Shown here: in pieces, positions 42,990-54,335 of the stretch | Position numbering within the stretch: position 1 is the first letter of the stretch | Layout of the letters: each line of letters begins with the position of its first letter | Source of the DNA: Smallanthus sonchifolius | Lineage: Eukaryota > Streptophyta > Magnoliopsida > Asterales > Asteraceae | Direction of reading: 5' to 3' | Assembly: GCA_023525975.1 (NCBI GenBank) | Contig: CM042040.1 | Coordinates: 54,281,486 to 54,345,485 of the forward strand | Length of the DNA stretch: 64,000 bases | Notes under the pieces: model-generated | Database searches by the model: none | What the model saw: only the letters and a program-made list of their open reading frames with translations | Told to the model about the DNA's origin: nothing | Translations under genes and position numbers: made by a program

Positions 42990-43384
42990 TTAAATAAGTT
43001 TCAAACTATACTTAGACTCATTTAAACCCGGCTTAAGTCGAAGCTAACAATAACCAACATGCCAAAAACAACAAAATTGTTGACAAAAGTCGCATATTGT
43101 CATAGTTCACGTTTTATGACCAGCTTTATATAATAGTTTTCAAACAACAATGTAATTGTCAACATTCCAGTTTGTTTTGTTCTATTTTAGAAGATGCATA
43201 TATTTTTAACATATAATTTGACGATTACACGGCAGAGTGACAAGGATCCCCATTGGCGAATAAGGATTCAACAAAGGAAGGATAATTTGTTTGCCTGCTC
43301 ATTATGACTCGTCCACATCTTCCCAATGATGTTTCCACAAACTTTAGTTTTACCATTCAACTATTAAACACCACCTAAAACATT
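42990..43384. other. AT-rich spacer between two TIR elements
   Basis: No gene is seen here. The only notable part is the right end, where CTAAAACATT (43375-43384) is the left target duplication of the next element. Confidence 0.5.
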
Positions 43385-44669
43385 GAGTTTTTTTTCTTCC
43401 CAAAAGGGTGTTAAGAGAAAACTTATTTATCAAAATGTGTGATTTAAAAATTATTTATCAAAATGTGTTTTTTTTAAATCTCTTCTTTCTCACTCCTAAT
43501 CTCATTAGATAAAAACATTTATCTTTGGAAAAGTTTAAGAAAAAAGTTTCTAATAAAGTTTAAAAAAAAATTGTTGGGTCATTGCATAAAAAACGTTCTT
43601 TACAATAAAAAAATGTTCTTTAAAATATTTATTATGTTTTAATTTTAAAAAATACTTTGAAAGCATTTTTATGTTCTTTAAAAAAAGTTAAAGAAAAGTT
43701 TTTTATAAAATAAAAAAAAACGTTTTTATTTTTATTTCTAACATTTTTAATTAGTTTAATATAAATTTAATAAGAAAACGTATTTTTTAATAGAAATACA
43801 AATGCAAATTTGCCTCTTTTTTTTTTTTTTTTTTTTCTAATTCACTTTATTTCCTTTCATAAAAATTGAATTTTTATAAGTTTCAAATTATAAAAGTCAG
43901 CGTTAAATTTGGAACCCTTAATTTTATTTTATAAATATTTTTTTCTAAATTCATTTCATTTTTGTAAAAAAAAACTGTAAAATGACTCATTATTTTTTAA
44001 TATAATTATTTATTACTTTTAAAAATATCAATTTTTTTGTAAGCAAGTGTCTCATTTTTTTTGTTATTATTCCTGTTCACATTTCGTAGATATTATTGTT
44101 TTTAATTTTTATTAAAAGATCTATATGTTTTAAAATAATTTAGAAAATGTAATAAAAAGGCATTTTTAATAGGTAGTACAAGTGGATTTTTTAAAACGTT
44201 TTACAAAATATCATGACCAAACAATATATTTTTTAATGCTTTTTCTTATTACATTTTTTAAATTAATTGAAAACTATTTTTAAAAATATATAAAAACTGT
44301 TTAAAATTTTAAAAACAAAAAACGTTTACTAAAAGTACTTTCAAATGAAATATTTTTTTTTATGAAATACTAAAAACATGTCTATCCTAGAAAACATTTT
44401 AGAAAAAAGTTAAAAAAACATTTATAAAGAATTATAAAATATTTTTAAATTTTTTTTATAAAATATCATGACCCAACAATTTATCTTTTTTTAGTTTTAT
44501 TAGACACTTTTTCATTAACTTTTTTCAAATAGAAATGTTTTTTTATTTAATGAGATTAGGAGTGAGAAAGAGGAGATTTTTAAAAAACACTCATAATGAT
44601 AAATAATTTTCAAATCATCCATTTTGGTAAATAAGTTTTTTCCTACACCACTCTTTTGAAAAATAACTC
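43385..44669. mobile_element. AT-rich long-TIR element, about 1.28 kb
   Basis: The first 170 bp (from GAGTTTTTTTTCTTCCCAAA through CTCACTCCTAATCTCATTA) are inverted at the right end (TAATGAGATTAGGAGTGAG to AACTC). The repeat CTAAAACATT flanks it at 43375-43384 and 44670-44679. The middle is very AT-rich with poly(T)/poly(A) runs and no open frame. The 9-11 bp duplication and long TIR fit a non-autonomous Mutator-type element. Confidence 0.75.
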
Positions 44670-45480
44670 CTAAAACATTCACATCAGAATTGATATATAT
44701 ACCATATCATTAAATTATAAAAAAATATATATTAAATTAAAATGGTCTTACATCAGGTTTTTTAAACCATATCTTTACCATTAAAATTATAAGAAAATAG
44801 ACACTATAATCTTAAATATGTCATTTCCTTAATTATTTCTTTAAAATTATAAGGATAAGGAATGTGATGTGAGAGATTTTAAAAAAATGAATAAGTTTTT
44901 TATGAAATGATGGTTTTCTATAAAAATAAAGATAAAGAACCTAATGCGAATACTTATATACATTTAATAAAACTAGTAAAACCGAATTCGAAAAAACTTC
45001 TTACATTATGATTATTTTATTTTCAAGATTTCTTTGACCATCCGATCAACCAATTTTTTTGTGTATAGAAGAATTTAGCACCGTCGCTTTCTTGTGGTTG
45101 ATCCGAATGCAAAAGAAATTTATGTTGTAACATCCAGTGGCAGATACAAAAGTTATTTTAATTGGTGTCATCATGTTTCGGTTTTTGGATGTTCGAGTAT
45201 TTTTCTGGTTTGATCTCTAAGTTAACCAAATTATTCCAATAATATAAAAAGTATGCCGGTAATCACATAAACAATTTTCATTTCAACTCATGCTAAAATA
45301 TAGGTAAAGTTACATATATCCCACTCTTTTACAAAAATTAGCCTTTTAACCTTACAACAAAATACGACTATTTTTATTCCATTGATCCCAACCTTAGCAT
45401 TCTGATTCCCACTACCTATCGGTTCCAACATCCAACGTCGCTTTTGACTGATTCCATCATCTAGTTGGGTATATTTGTAA
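44670..45480. other. AT-rich intergenic stretch
   Basis: No gene, LTR or inverted repeat with clear ends is seen. Confidence 0.5.
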
Positions 45481-45624
45481 CTAGCTTAGACCCCGTGTAT
45501 TACACACGGGGTGAAAAATATCAATACATAAAATTCTTAAATCTATATGTATATATTTTACAGGTATAAACATGTATTACATATACTAAAAATAGAAAAC
45601 GAAATTCAAAATATGTAAAAATTA

Positions 45625-45668
<44 letters not shown>

Positions 45669-45670
45669 AT
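45625..45670. repeat. (TA)n(TG)n microsatellite
   Basis: About 12 AT dinucleotides are followed by about 9 GT dinucleotides, directly before the inner Helitron. Confidence 0.9.
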
Positions 45671-45671
45671 A

Positions 45672-46021
45672 TCTATACTATATAATAAATAAAGGTTTGG
45701 AGTGACACTTGTCACTCCCATATTCACCCTTAACATTTTTTTCCCGCCCATCTCTCCTATTAATTACATAAGTTTCTTTAAATTTTTTTGTTTCACGCAT
45801 CTCTCTCCTATTAAATAATAATGATTTTTATAAAAAGTTTTTTATTTAAAAAAAATATACATGTTCATAAACTATTTTTATAGATTGAAATATTTTTCAT
45901 TTCTTTTTATAAAATAGTTTTAAAAAATAATAATTTCACCAATAACATCCAACATACAAACATTCATAGAAACTACAAGTTGTTTTTATTCAACCCATGT
46001 AATACATGAGTTTTAACCTAG
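45672..46021 (+). mobile_element. Non-autonomous Helitron (inner), 350 bp
   Basis: It starts TCTATACTATATAATAAAT and ends with the hairpin CCATGTAATACATGAG, then TTTTAACCTAG. The flanking bases are A (45671) and T (46022). Its ends match those of the Helitron at 58227-58649 in reverse. Confidence 0.75.
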
Positions 46022-46320
46022 TATATATATATAATTGAGTTTCGAAAATACGTTAGTTGTTATTTAATGTAATTTGACTTTCATTACTATTTGAGTGAAA
46101 ATAAAAGTTACATAATTAAATTTTAAAGTTTCTTATAATAGGAAATAATTTAAAATAAATATGTTTTATTAGTATAATTAGTATTTTCTTTAAAATATAT
46201 TATTATTAAAAAAATAAAGGTGTATTTAATAAGAGAGAGAGCGCGAGAAAAAAAATTGATGAGAATGAATATAGAGTCAACACGTGGCACTAAAAATCTT
46301 TATTTATTATATAGTATAAA

Positions 46321-47889
46321 TTATGAAAGGGATATATGTAAATACAATTTTAAGTACAATATATATATAATTAATGAAGTTTTTAGAGAGATATATATGT
46401 AATTGTCTCTAGAATATAATATATGTAGTGACTTAAAAATATAAAACATAAATTTCTTGTTTATTTGAAAATTTGTGATTGTTGTATTGTGTTTTTAAAA
46501 TGGAAGAGCAAAGCGTGTTTTGTTGGATAATAATAAGAGTGGACGTGAAAATTATTCAATTATTTGGTTTTGAGGTGTCGTTGGTGACTCTGTTTCGTGG
46601 TATTTATTATTTTGAATGTGGTTGGACACGTCATGTCATGTGTACCACAACTACAACCCTTATCCTCTTTTCCATTCAACCCCCTACACATATGCTCCTC
46701 ATTTTAACGTCCCCTCTTGGAATTCTATTGCTTAGTTAGTTCATAAGGTTACATGCGTTTCTTTTTTTTTAATGGTAAATATTTGAATTCAGGAGCTTAG
46801 ATGATTTAAGACATCTTAGAAGTGTAGTTCAAAAGCGCAAAAAATATAAAGTTCAATTAAATAAAGGAACACTTCGTGTGACCAACAAGACTGGTCAAAG
46901 TGTTTCCTGTAGATAAAGATAAAGAAAGTCTTAAGTTGATCCAAGAATAACAAGAAAGATTATGATGGAAAACTAAAAAGTACAAGGGAAGCAAAATAAC
47001 AATAAAGAAATAAGAGAGAAGAAGATAAAATGCAAATAATAGAAAGAAATGAACAATGGAAAAGTATGTTTGATGAGATAGCTCAAAATGATTCATTTAT
47101 AGTTGAATCACAACAAGAGGAAGTAACACCTAGTCAACATGAAGAGGTGGTAATTCCAACGGTTGATGAAGATCTTTGTAACACTCATAATTTGAAACCA
47201 AATAAAATTTATAAAATATGCAGAAGCCGGTCCCATATAAAACCCTTTTATACAAAATGGCATAAGATATTCGTTCCGAAAAGTTTATAGTAGGACGGTA
47301 ATTACATATTCTCAAAAACTTAGTTTGAACCTTCATGACAATCGTTTAAACAAAACAAAACAAGGAGTATGTTTATAACGTTCCTATACATTAAAAGGTT
47401 CAACATCCTCAAACACATGATAGAAGATGAACATCTTCATGAGAATCCTAAAACCGAGGCGACTCGGGTCTCGTTGCTTATACCGGAGCTTTACCTACAC
47501 TAAAACACCCCACAAACACATTAGTAATGACATGGGCGGACTTACCTTAGCCCGACCCTCAACTTTCGACGCGTAGTGGATTTTTTTTTTACCGTTTTAT
47601 GTTTCCTAATACTATTAAACGAAATTTTTGATACCCCTAAATTTTTTTCTAGATCCACCACATAGTAATGATACATACAAACTCCATTAGACCCCCAAGG
47701 GTTAAACCTAAACAGAAAAAATAATCAGAAAAAACAGGCTTTATATTTTATATCTTTTTTCTCATTTGAACAACTCCATTTGCAATAAAGCGTAAACATA
47801 GGAGCTATTTGTTCGGGTCAAAAGACAAGTTTCTTAAAATAAACCACACCCATACGCATAAATACAAAGAATCAACAGTTTCATCTAAG
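46321..47889. other. Intergenic region before the GDPD gene
   Basis: A small frame at 47030-47290 (MQIIERNEQWKSMFDEIAQN..., 86 codons) looks more protein-like than its surroundings, with a charged N-terminus, but I recognise no family; it may be a fragment of a transposon protein. Otherwise there is no gene. GC content rises toward the GDPD promoter. Confidence 0.35.
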
Positions 47890-47901
47890 AATAATAAAAT
47901 C

Positions 47902-47909
47902 GAATATTC
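47902..47909. promoter_or_regulatory. P1BS box (PHR1 binding site) upstream of GDPD
   Basis: GAATATTC is a perfect match to the palindromic P1BS consensus GNATATNC bound by PHR1-type MYB factors in phosphate starvation. It lies 153 bp before the start codon of a GDPD gene, a family known to be induced by low phosphate. The site is seen directly, while its use is inference. Confidence 0.6.
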
Positions 47910-47931
47910 CAAAAGAAGATCCCACCCCCCT

Positions 47932-47960
47932 GTCACTGTCACGCTTACGGTGACGGTGAC
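47932..47960. promoter_or_regulatory. GTCAC inverted repeat in the GDPD promoter
   Basis: GTCACTGTCAC and its near complement GTGACGGTGAC are separated by a 7-base loop. They form an 11-bp stem with one mismatch, about 100 bp before the start codon. A further GTGTCACC follows at about 47970. It may be a protein binding site, though no specific factor is claimed. Confidence 0.35.
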
Positions 47961-48061
47961 GGGGATCGGTGTCACCAATATCATCAGGATTCCATTCCAT
48001 CGTTTAAATACCCTCATCAAACCCTCTTCCTCCCACCAATCCTCCTCTCATTAACATAACA

Positions 48062-50611
48062 ATGGCTGTCAAGGCCGCTATTCATATCTCCGACGTACCT
48101 CATCTCGATCAGGTCAACGATGCCGCCGCCGCGTCGTTGACTTTACACGCCACCCGTCTTCCCACCGGTAACTTTCGGTTTTCTGTTCAATATATAATCG
48201 TATGTAGTTTGAGGTGTGATTGAATGTTGTGATGGAACAGGACTGGATGTGAGCAATGGCCGGAAAATTCTTCCGAAATTTATGGTGGTGGGCCACCGGG
48301 GTCACGGGATGAACGTGCTGCAGTCAACGGATAAGAGGATGAAAGTTTATAAAGAGAATTCAATTCTTTCGTTCAATAACGCTGCTAACCATCCCGTTAA
48401 TTTCATTGAGTTTGACGTTCAGGTAATTGTTTCTTCGCTTTTTCGGTTTCCGTTCGCCGCGTAAACTTTTTTTTTTCTTGGGCAAAATTCCACTGGATTC
48501 GAACCTATGATGGATGAAAGGAAAACCCTAATAATTCAGATAGCATAAAATATAAGATATAGAAAAGAAAATTCATGAAAAAGTGTGATCGTTTTGTAGG
48601 TGACGAAAGACGACACGCCGATTATCTTCCACGACAATTTCATCCTCTCTGAAGAGAATGTAAGTTCAATTCTCTGAACGTAACTGATGCATTTGGTGGA
48701 TTCCTATTCATCTAAACGGGATGTAAACTTGCTTTAAACAAGTTAAATGTGGCAGAAATGGATTGGTGGTTGACCTAACAGAATAATATATATATTTTTT
48801 TTTAACTTTTTAAACGGGTCAATGAATTGGTACCCAGACATCAACTCAAACACGATCTGTTTATTAAATGAGTAACCCGATTTCATATCTTTTTTCCAAT
48901 AGATGGGTTGAACTTGTCCAAAAGGATAATAAGTTTTTTCTAATTTTAAACGGGTTAATCTGAATATGACCCGTCAACTCGAACATGATTTGTATATTAA
49001 ATGGGTAAGAAATGACAACTTTTAGTGTGTTGTGATGAATTGGTACCACATTTTGACATATTTAATCGGATATTTTTTCAGGGTAATGTAGTTGAAAAAC
49101 GAGTCACCGATTTGACTTTGGATGAATTCTTCAGTTATGGTCCTCAAAGAGAAATAGGTCTGGTGGGCAAAACTTTGCTGAGAAAATCAAACGGAAAGAT
49201 TGTCGGGTGGAACGTTGAGATCGATGATCATTCTTGTACTCTTGAAGAAGCATTCCAGAAAGTAAACCCTTGTTTGGGATTCAACATTGAGTTGAAATTT
49301 GATGATTACATTGTTTATGAACAAGAGTATCTCATTCATGTTCTTCAAGTTATCCTAAAGGTAACTTAACTACAGTTAAAGCAATAATCTTTTTTATCAA
49401 TTTCATGTTGATCTTGATTAATATTAATCTTTTGTAATGGTTCAGGTGGTATACGAAAACGCCCAAGAAAGACCTGTAATCTTCTCAAGTTTCCAGCCTG
49501 ATGCGGCCTTGCTTATGAAGAAGCTTCAGCATAAATACCCGGTTAGTGTTTTTCTGTTTTACTAGAGGTGTGTCGGGTTGTTGATAACGAGTTGGACCAT
49601 ATTGGGTTTAGCCACAAACATTATTTCTAGTATTTTTTCTGTTTAATTAGAGGTGCGCCGGGTTAGTTGAATAACGGGTCGAAATGAGTTGGGTTAGTTG
49701 GATCACATTGGGTTTGGCCACAAACACTTGTATGTAATATTTTTTTCTGTTTTATTAGAGGTGGGTCAGCTAGTTGAATAACGGGTCGAAATGGGTCAGA
49801 CAACATTGGGTTTAGCCACAAACACTTGTTTGTAGTATTTTCCTGTTCTATTATAGGTAGTTTAGGTTAGCTGAATAACGGGTCAAAATGGGTCACCCCA
49901 GGTTGGGCGGAGACGCAAACACTGTTTATCTTGTAAATACTTGGTTGGTCGACTATGCTTATAAAAATAATACATATCACGACAAAAAGCTAAATTTTTT
50001 AATAAAAACGGTTTACGAGGTTGTATGCACTATAGCCTTTGTGTTAGACTTTCAACTGATCCGTTTGACCCGTTCCCCTTATCCTAAATTTTAGGATTTG
50101 ATCTTTTTGAGATAAAAACACATCTTGAATCGACTCATTCATAAGTAAACGTATTGACAGGTGTACTTCTTGACAAATGGCGGAACCGAGATATACGATG
50201 ATGTGCGAATGAACTCATTAGAAGAAGCCAAGAAGCTGGCCATATCGGGCGGTTTGGACGGAGTTGTGTCTGAAGTAAAGGGTATATTCAGAAACCCATC
50301 AGTAGTAAGAGAGATTAAAGAATCAAATCTCTCTCTCCTTACTTATGGCAACCTAAAGTAAGCTTCTTTAGTTACTTAATTGGTTTACAATCAAATCATC
50401 AAACACTAATTCGACTATTGTTTTTTACAGTAACGTCCCAGAAGCCGTGCATGTTCAATATCTTATGGGCGTAGAGGGCGTGATCGTTGATTTAGTACAA
50501 GAAATTACAAGTTCAGTTGCAGGTTTAAAAACAGGATTTGAAGGTGAGAACAAAGACAAGATTGAACTGCCTTTCTTGCTGAATTTGATATCACAATTGA
50601 TTCAGCATTGA
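48062..50611 (+). CDS. Glycerophosphodiester phosphodiesterase, GDPD1-like
   Basis: Seven exons join in frame: 48062-48167, 48241-48422, 48600-48659, 49082-49360, 49446-49541, 50161-50357 and 50431-50611, giving 366 residues with GT-AG introns. The GDPD barrel starts with VVGHRGHGMN (catalytic His at residue 54), IEFDVQ (metal-binding Glu and Asp) and PIIFHDN (second catalytic His). It continues with LGFNIELKFDD (metal-binding Glu), FSSFQPDAALLMKKL, YFLTNGGTEIYDD and GLDGVVSEVKGIFRNP. The enzyme splits glycerophosphodiesters into glycerol-3-phosphate and an alcohol and helps recycle lipid phosphate. The N-terminus MAVKAAIHISDVPHLD matches the Arabidopsis GDPD1-3 group, whose GDPD1 is plastidial; targeting here is uncertain. 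All key residues are present. Tandem repeats fill intron 5. Confidence 0.93.
49564..49903 (+). repeat. Minisatellite of about 100 bp in GDPD intron 5
   Basis: Units with AGAGGTG.GTCGGGTTAGTTG, AATAACGGGTCGAAATGGGT, ATTGGGTTTAGCCACAAACA and TTTCTGTTTTATTA repeat about three and a half times. The units differ in length and sequence. Confidence 0.75.
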
Positions 50612-50837
50612 AGTTGTTATGTGCATTCGGCCGGGTCGTTTATTTGTTAATACTTTTTTGATTTTATTTGGTGGGGGAATTGAGTTTGGTTAGGATAATG
50701 AATAGTGGAGTTCTGTTTGACTTATTGGATCTTCAACAGCAGCAGAAAAAGGGGAAGGTTGATTGATCACCATGATTCATGATCGTTGATACAAATTGTG
50801 TTGTAAGAACAACTTGTAACCCAAAAAAGGAATTCGA

Positions 50838-50843
50838 AATAAA
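50838..50843 (+). terminator. Poly(A) signal of the GDPD gene
   Basis: AATAAA lies 227 bp after the stop and just before the copia LTR that begins at 50883. Transcription of the gene and of the copia element run toward each other here. Confidence 0.5.
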
Positions 50844-50882
50844 GTAAAATTGAATTGCATGATATGAATCTTTTTGTCATGT

Positions 50883-51203
50883 TGATTATAAATTCTAAGA
50901 ACCAATATCTAATTCTTTAATTTTGTCTTTAATAATTCAAAACAAAAGAATTGGTAGGAGCAAGGAAAACACACAAGTGATATAATGATAACTCCCTCTA
51001 AATGTTTTCACTCTCCTCTCTTATTCGCATTCCATCAAAATAAACATACATATATGAAAAGAAAACAAAAAACTCATTAGACTACCCAAATACATTTAAT
51101 ACTTAGTGGTTACTAGACTCTTTAGTTGCTAGTAATTTATTAGTAATAGAACATTTCAACATTCCATTCCTTCAATGCCCATTAATTCGATAATATACCA
51201 ACA
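50883..51203 (-). repeat. 3' LTR of copia element 2
   Basis: On the minus strand it begins TGTTGGTATATTATC, preceded by a purine tract GAGGGTGAA, and ends near AATTTATAATCA. Length is about 321 bp. The 5' partner is not in the window. The right boundary is clear and the left end is less certain. Confidence 0.6.
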
Positions 51204-51205
51204 TT

Positions 51206-52350
51206 CACCCTCATATTTTCGAAATAGGACTTGTGAGATCTTCAACTTGTAGTAACTCTCTCATCTTCTTGAACTTGACCCTTGGAAGTGCTTTAGGCAA
51301 AACATTCGTCTTTTTGTTCATTGCCACAAACATGTTCATCCACGACTTGCTCCTTCTCAATACGCTCGCGTATAAAGTGATAGTGAGTGTCGATGCACTT
51401 ACTTCTTCCATGGAATACTGGATTCTTCATGAGAGCTATGACTGGTTTATTATCCACCCTTAACACAACCTTTTGTAGTTTCCAACCGGTTATCTCACTT
51501 AATAGACCACATAATCACAAAGCTTGGCAAGCTGCCACTGTTGGCGCCATAAATTCAGCCTCACACGAGGACAACGCCACGATTCCTTGCTTTTGAGTAC
51601 ACCATGTAACTGGTGACTCACCAAAGTAAAAGACGACACCCGTTGTGCTTCTTCCATCATCCTTGTTCACACCATGGTTGCTATCACTATAACCCGATAA
51701 CTTATTGTTACCATTAGGCCGATACACGATGCCAAATACAATTGTTCCCCTTATGAAGCGTAGAATCTGTTTTACGACCTTCATATGGGACTCATTTGGT
51801 GCTTACATGTAACGACTCACCAATCCAACCGAAAACGATAAGTCGGGCCTGGTATGAAGTAAATATCGTAGGCAACCAACTTGGTGCCTATACGTGGTTG
51901 CATCAGCAGGGACACCATCTTCATCTTTTGAAAGCATAGTTCCCGGTTCCATGGGATGGTAAGTTGAGTTGCAATCGACCAACCTATTCTTTTTAAGAAT
52001 CTTCATCGCGTAGTCTTCTTGCTTTATTAATATACCACCATTTACTTGATTCACTTCAATTCCAAGATAGTAAGTTAAGTTCCCAGATCACTCATTTCAA
52101 AGTTTCTTTCCATCTGTAGTTTGAAATTAGTGATGTCTTCTCTTGAGACTGTCACAAGAAGATCTTCTACATAAACACCAATGATCGAAAATGAGTTTAA
52201 GGTAGCCTTCTTGTACATGACCTATTCTTGCAAACACCTTTGGAACTTCAATTGTTTAAGGGTGACATCAAGCTTGGTATTCCAAGCTCTTGGAGCTTGT
52301 CCTAAATGGTATAACGCCTTCGAAAGTTTATAAACTTTGTGTTCCTCTCC
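51206..52350 (-). pseudogene. Copia RT C-terminal part and RNase H (broken)
   Basis: Reading leftward: SGEEHKVYKLSKALYHLGQA and RAWNTKLD (RT), VYVEDLLVT (the catalytic YVDD box changed to YVED), VNGGILIKQEDYAMKILKK, and TTYRHQVGCLRYLLHTRPDL. RNase H follows: LSGYSDSNHGVNKDDGRSTT, VTWCTQKQGIVALSSCEAEF and LRVDNKPVIALMKNPVFHGR. This is a clear copia RT-RNase H. Frame changes near 52050, 52200 and 51785 and several stops break it. It continues from the RT N-terminal part at 54336-54636 across the solo LTR. Confidence 0.85.
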
Positions 52351-52803
52351 GGACTTGTAACACCCAAAAACCGACACCTTCATTGGGACTAGAAAGAAAG
52401 AAAAGAATAAGAGGAAATGGGCTTGGAATGGTGGGCTTGGCCCATAAGGTCCCATAACCCTAAAAACTATAGAGAGAGAAAGTGGGAAGTTCTAGAGAGA
52501 GAAAGTTCCAAAATTCCATTATTTTTTGCTCAAGATATGCTTCTACATCCTTCTACATCGATTTGGAACACGATTAATGAAGCAACAATAGTCTTTTAAG
52601 GTATGGATCCAACCTAAATCTCTGTTTTTGCTTAAAATGGGTTTTTTGGGGGTAAAACTAGGGTTTTCACCTTAAATATTAGATGTTTACGTGCTAAAAG
52701 ATGAACAAAGTATAGATCTAGATTTAAGAAAGCTAGATAAACGATTTGGACGTAAAAAGTTACGACTTTGGATAAAACACGAAGCTGTTAAGGTTTGTGT
52801 TCT

Positions 52804-53112
52804 TGCGACAACACTAATAGTGTCGCCGTCTTCATCTGGCGACACTAGTCGGGGAAGATGAAGTGGGTTTCCCAAGGTCTACCAATGATTGGGACACGTT
52901 TCATTTCATTTGACGACACTATTTGGGTGACACTAATATTGTCAATAGTTATTCGGCAACATTAGTACACGACACTAAGTCTTTAACGAAAGTTAGGGCG
53001 ACACTGATCTGACGACATTTCTCCCTGCGACACTATCAGACGACACTTAGTGTTTGGTGGCACTAAGCCAAGGCGATACTGTCTAAGGCGACACTGTCTG
53101 TGGCAACACTAG
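52804..53112 (+). repeat. GCGACACT-type short repeats inside the solo LTR
   Basis: The octamer GCGACACT or ACGACACT and close variants occur about 15 times, often paired with the complement AGTGTCG, in roughly 300 bp. The block is probably part of the LTR, and its function is unknown. Confidence 0.7.
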
Positions 53113-53310
53113 CAAAGTTTAACATATTTCATGTATATTGTCCGTACAGATCACGTAGCACTTGTCTAGCCTAAGCTTATTAAGTTTCACACAGTAAACT
53201 ATACATGTGTTCTAAGTCCCCCTTTGTTTGTGACTTTTGGTTGGGGTGCATACTCGTATGAAGTTAAATGTTTTTTGTCTAAACGTGCTAAATAGTAAAG
53301 TGTAAAGAGG

Positions 53311-53502
53311 CTAAGGGGCTGTTTGGTAGCCTCTTAATGATTCCATTAAGAGGCTATCTCTTAATCGTTCAGAGGTTAGGGGTGTTTGTTTCGCCAACAT
53401 CCCACCTCTTAATGGTTCAACTGAAAAACTATGCTGAACCATTCAGACCTCTTAATAATTCAACACTTAATGATAAAGCATTTGTCCTTGTGGCAAACAG
53501 AC
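53311..53502. mobile_element. MITE-like segment with GGCTGTTTGG end
   Basis: GGGGCTGTTTGGTAGCCTC at the left and TGGCAAACAGACG at the right are loosely inverted. The inner part has repeats of CCTCTTAATGATTC type in both orientations. The target duplication is not clear. It looks like a short hAT or Harbinger MITE within the solo LTR. Confidence 0.35.
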
Positions 53503-53544
53503 GATAATGAAACAAAGAGAAATATGTGTAATACATGATTATGT

Positions 53545-53905
53545 GATAGCTACTTCGGTAGACGGGCACAACGACTACTTTGATAGACGGGTTAAACAGA
53601 CTACGTCGATAGGAAATATGATACAGTTACTTCGGTAAACAGATGTAAAACGACAAACGGCTACTACGGTAGACGGGTGAAATGGCTATGACGGTAGACG
53701 GTTGAAACGGATGTTATACCCCGTATATCAGACAGATGTTAGATAACTATGACGGTAGACGATATGTTAAACGGACTACGACCATAGGACGCGTGAAACA
53801 GTTACTAAGGTAAATGGATGATGAAGCGGCTATTTCGGTAGATGGATGAAACGGATACTACGGTAGACGAATGTTAAACGGCTACTTTGTTACTCGGTAG
53901 GCGGA
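53545..53905 (+). repeat. Degenerate 25-32 bp tandem repeats inside the solo LTR
   Basis: GGCTACTACGGTAGACGG, GCTATGACGGTAGACGG, GGCTATTTCGGTAGATGG and similar units follow one another about a dozen times. There is no coding. Confidence 0.75.
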
Positions 53906-54335
53906 TGTTTTGAAACGAATGTGTGCTTAAACAAAATGAATACGCTCTATTTTTATGAAAGTACACAAAGTAAATATGATGAATGAATGTTATATGTATG
54001 ATGATTACTTGAATGATTAAACTAGAACTCACTAACATTAACCGACTTTTAGTATGCATTTTAGGTAAAGGAAAAGAAAAGATTTGATCCTCCTTGGGCC
54101 GGCTGGTCTAGGCGAATGGCTGCTCGACATAAGAACTGATTTCCCGACATTATGATTTATGTTAATGTTTTAGACAATGATTGAAAGTTTTAATTGGTTG
54201 ACATTTTGATGTATGAATAATGATTGTAATTTCCACTGCATGATGTTTAAATTTATGACATTCTAGTAATTGAACTATATGTTATTGTGTAAATCCAACG
54301 AGTGAGGTTTCTCGGTATCGGGGTCTTACATGACT

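Larger units (their letters stand above)
45481..46320 (-). mobile_element. Non-autonomous Helitron (outer), interrupted by a second one
   Basis: On the minus strand it begins near 46320 with TTTATACTATATAATAAAT, where the first TC has decayed to TT. It ends at 45481 with a strong hairpin CCCCGTGTGTAATACACGGGG followed by TCTAAGCTAG. The flanks are A and T. A Helitron of the opposite orientation (45672-46021) lies inside. Without that insert it is about 490 bp. Confidence 0.65.
52356..54330 (+). mobile_element. Solo LTR, 1975 bp, inserted in copia RT
   Basis: It starts TGTAACACCCAAAAACC and ends TCGGGGTCTTACA. The flanks GGACT (52351-52355) and TGACT (54331-54335) are a 5-bp duplication with one change. 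Removing it joins the copia frame FVSQLEGFVKS to SGEEHKVYKL. There is no primer site or coding interior. Two tandem-repeat blocks and a MITE-like segment lie inside. Confidence 0.8.

Noticed and set aside
46479..46739. An 86-codon frame MLYCVFKMEEQSVF
   Set aside because: No motif, AT-rich surroundings and no splice or promoter context were found.
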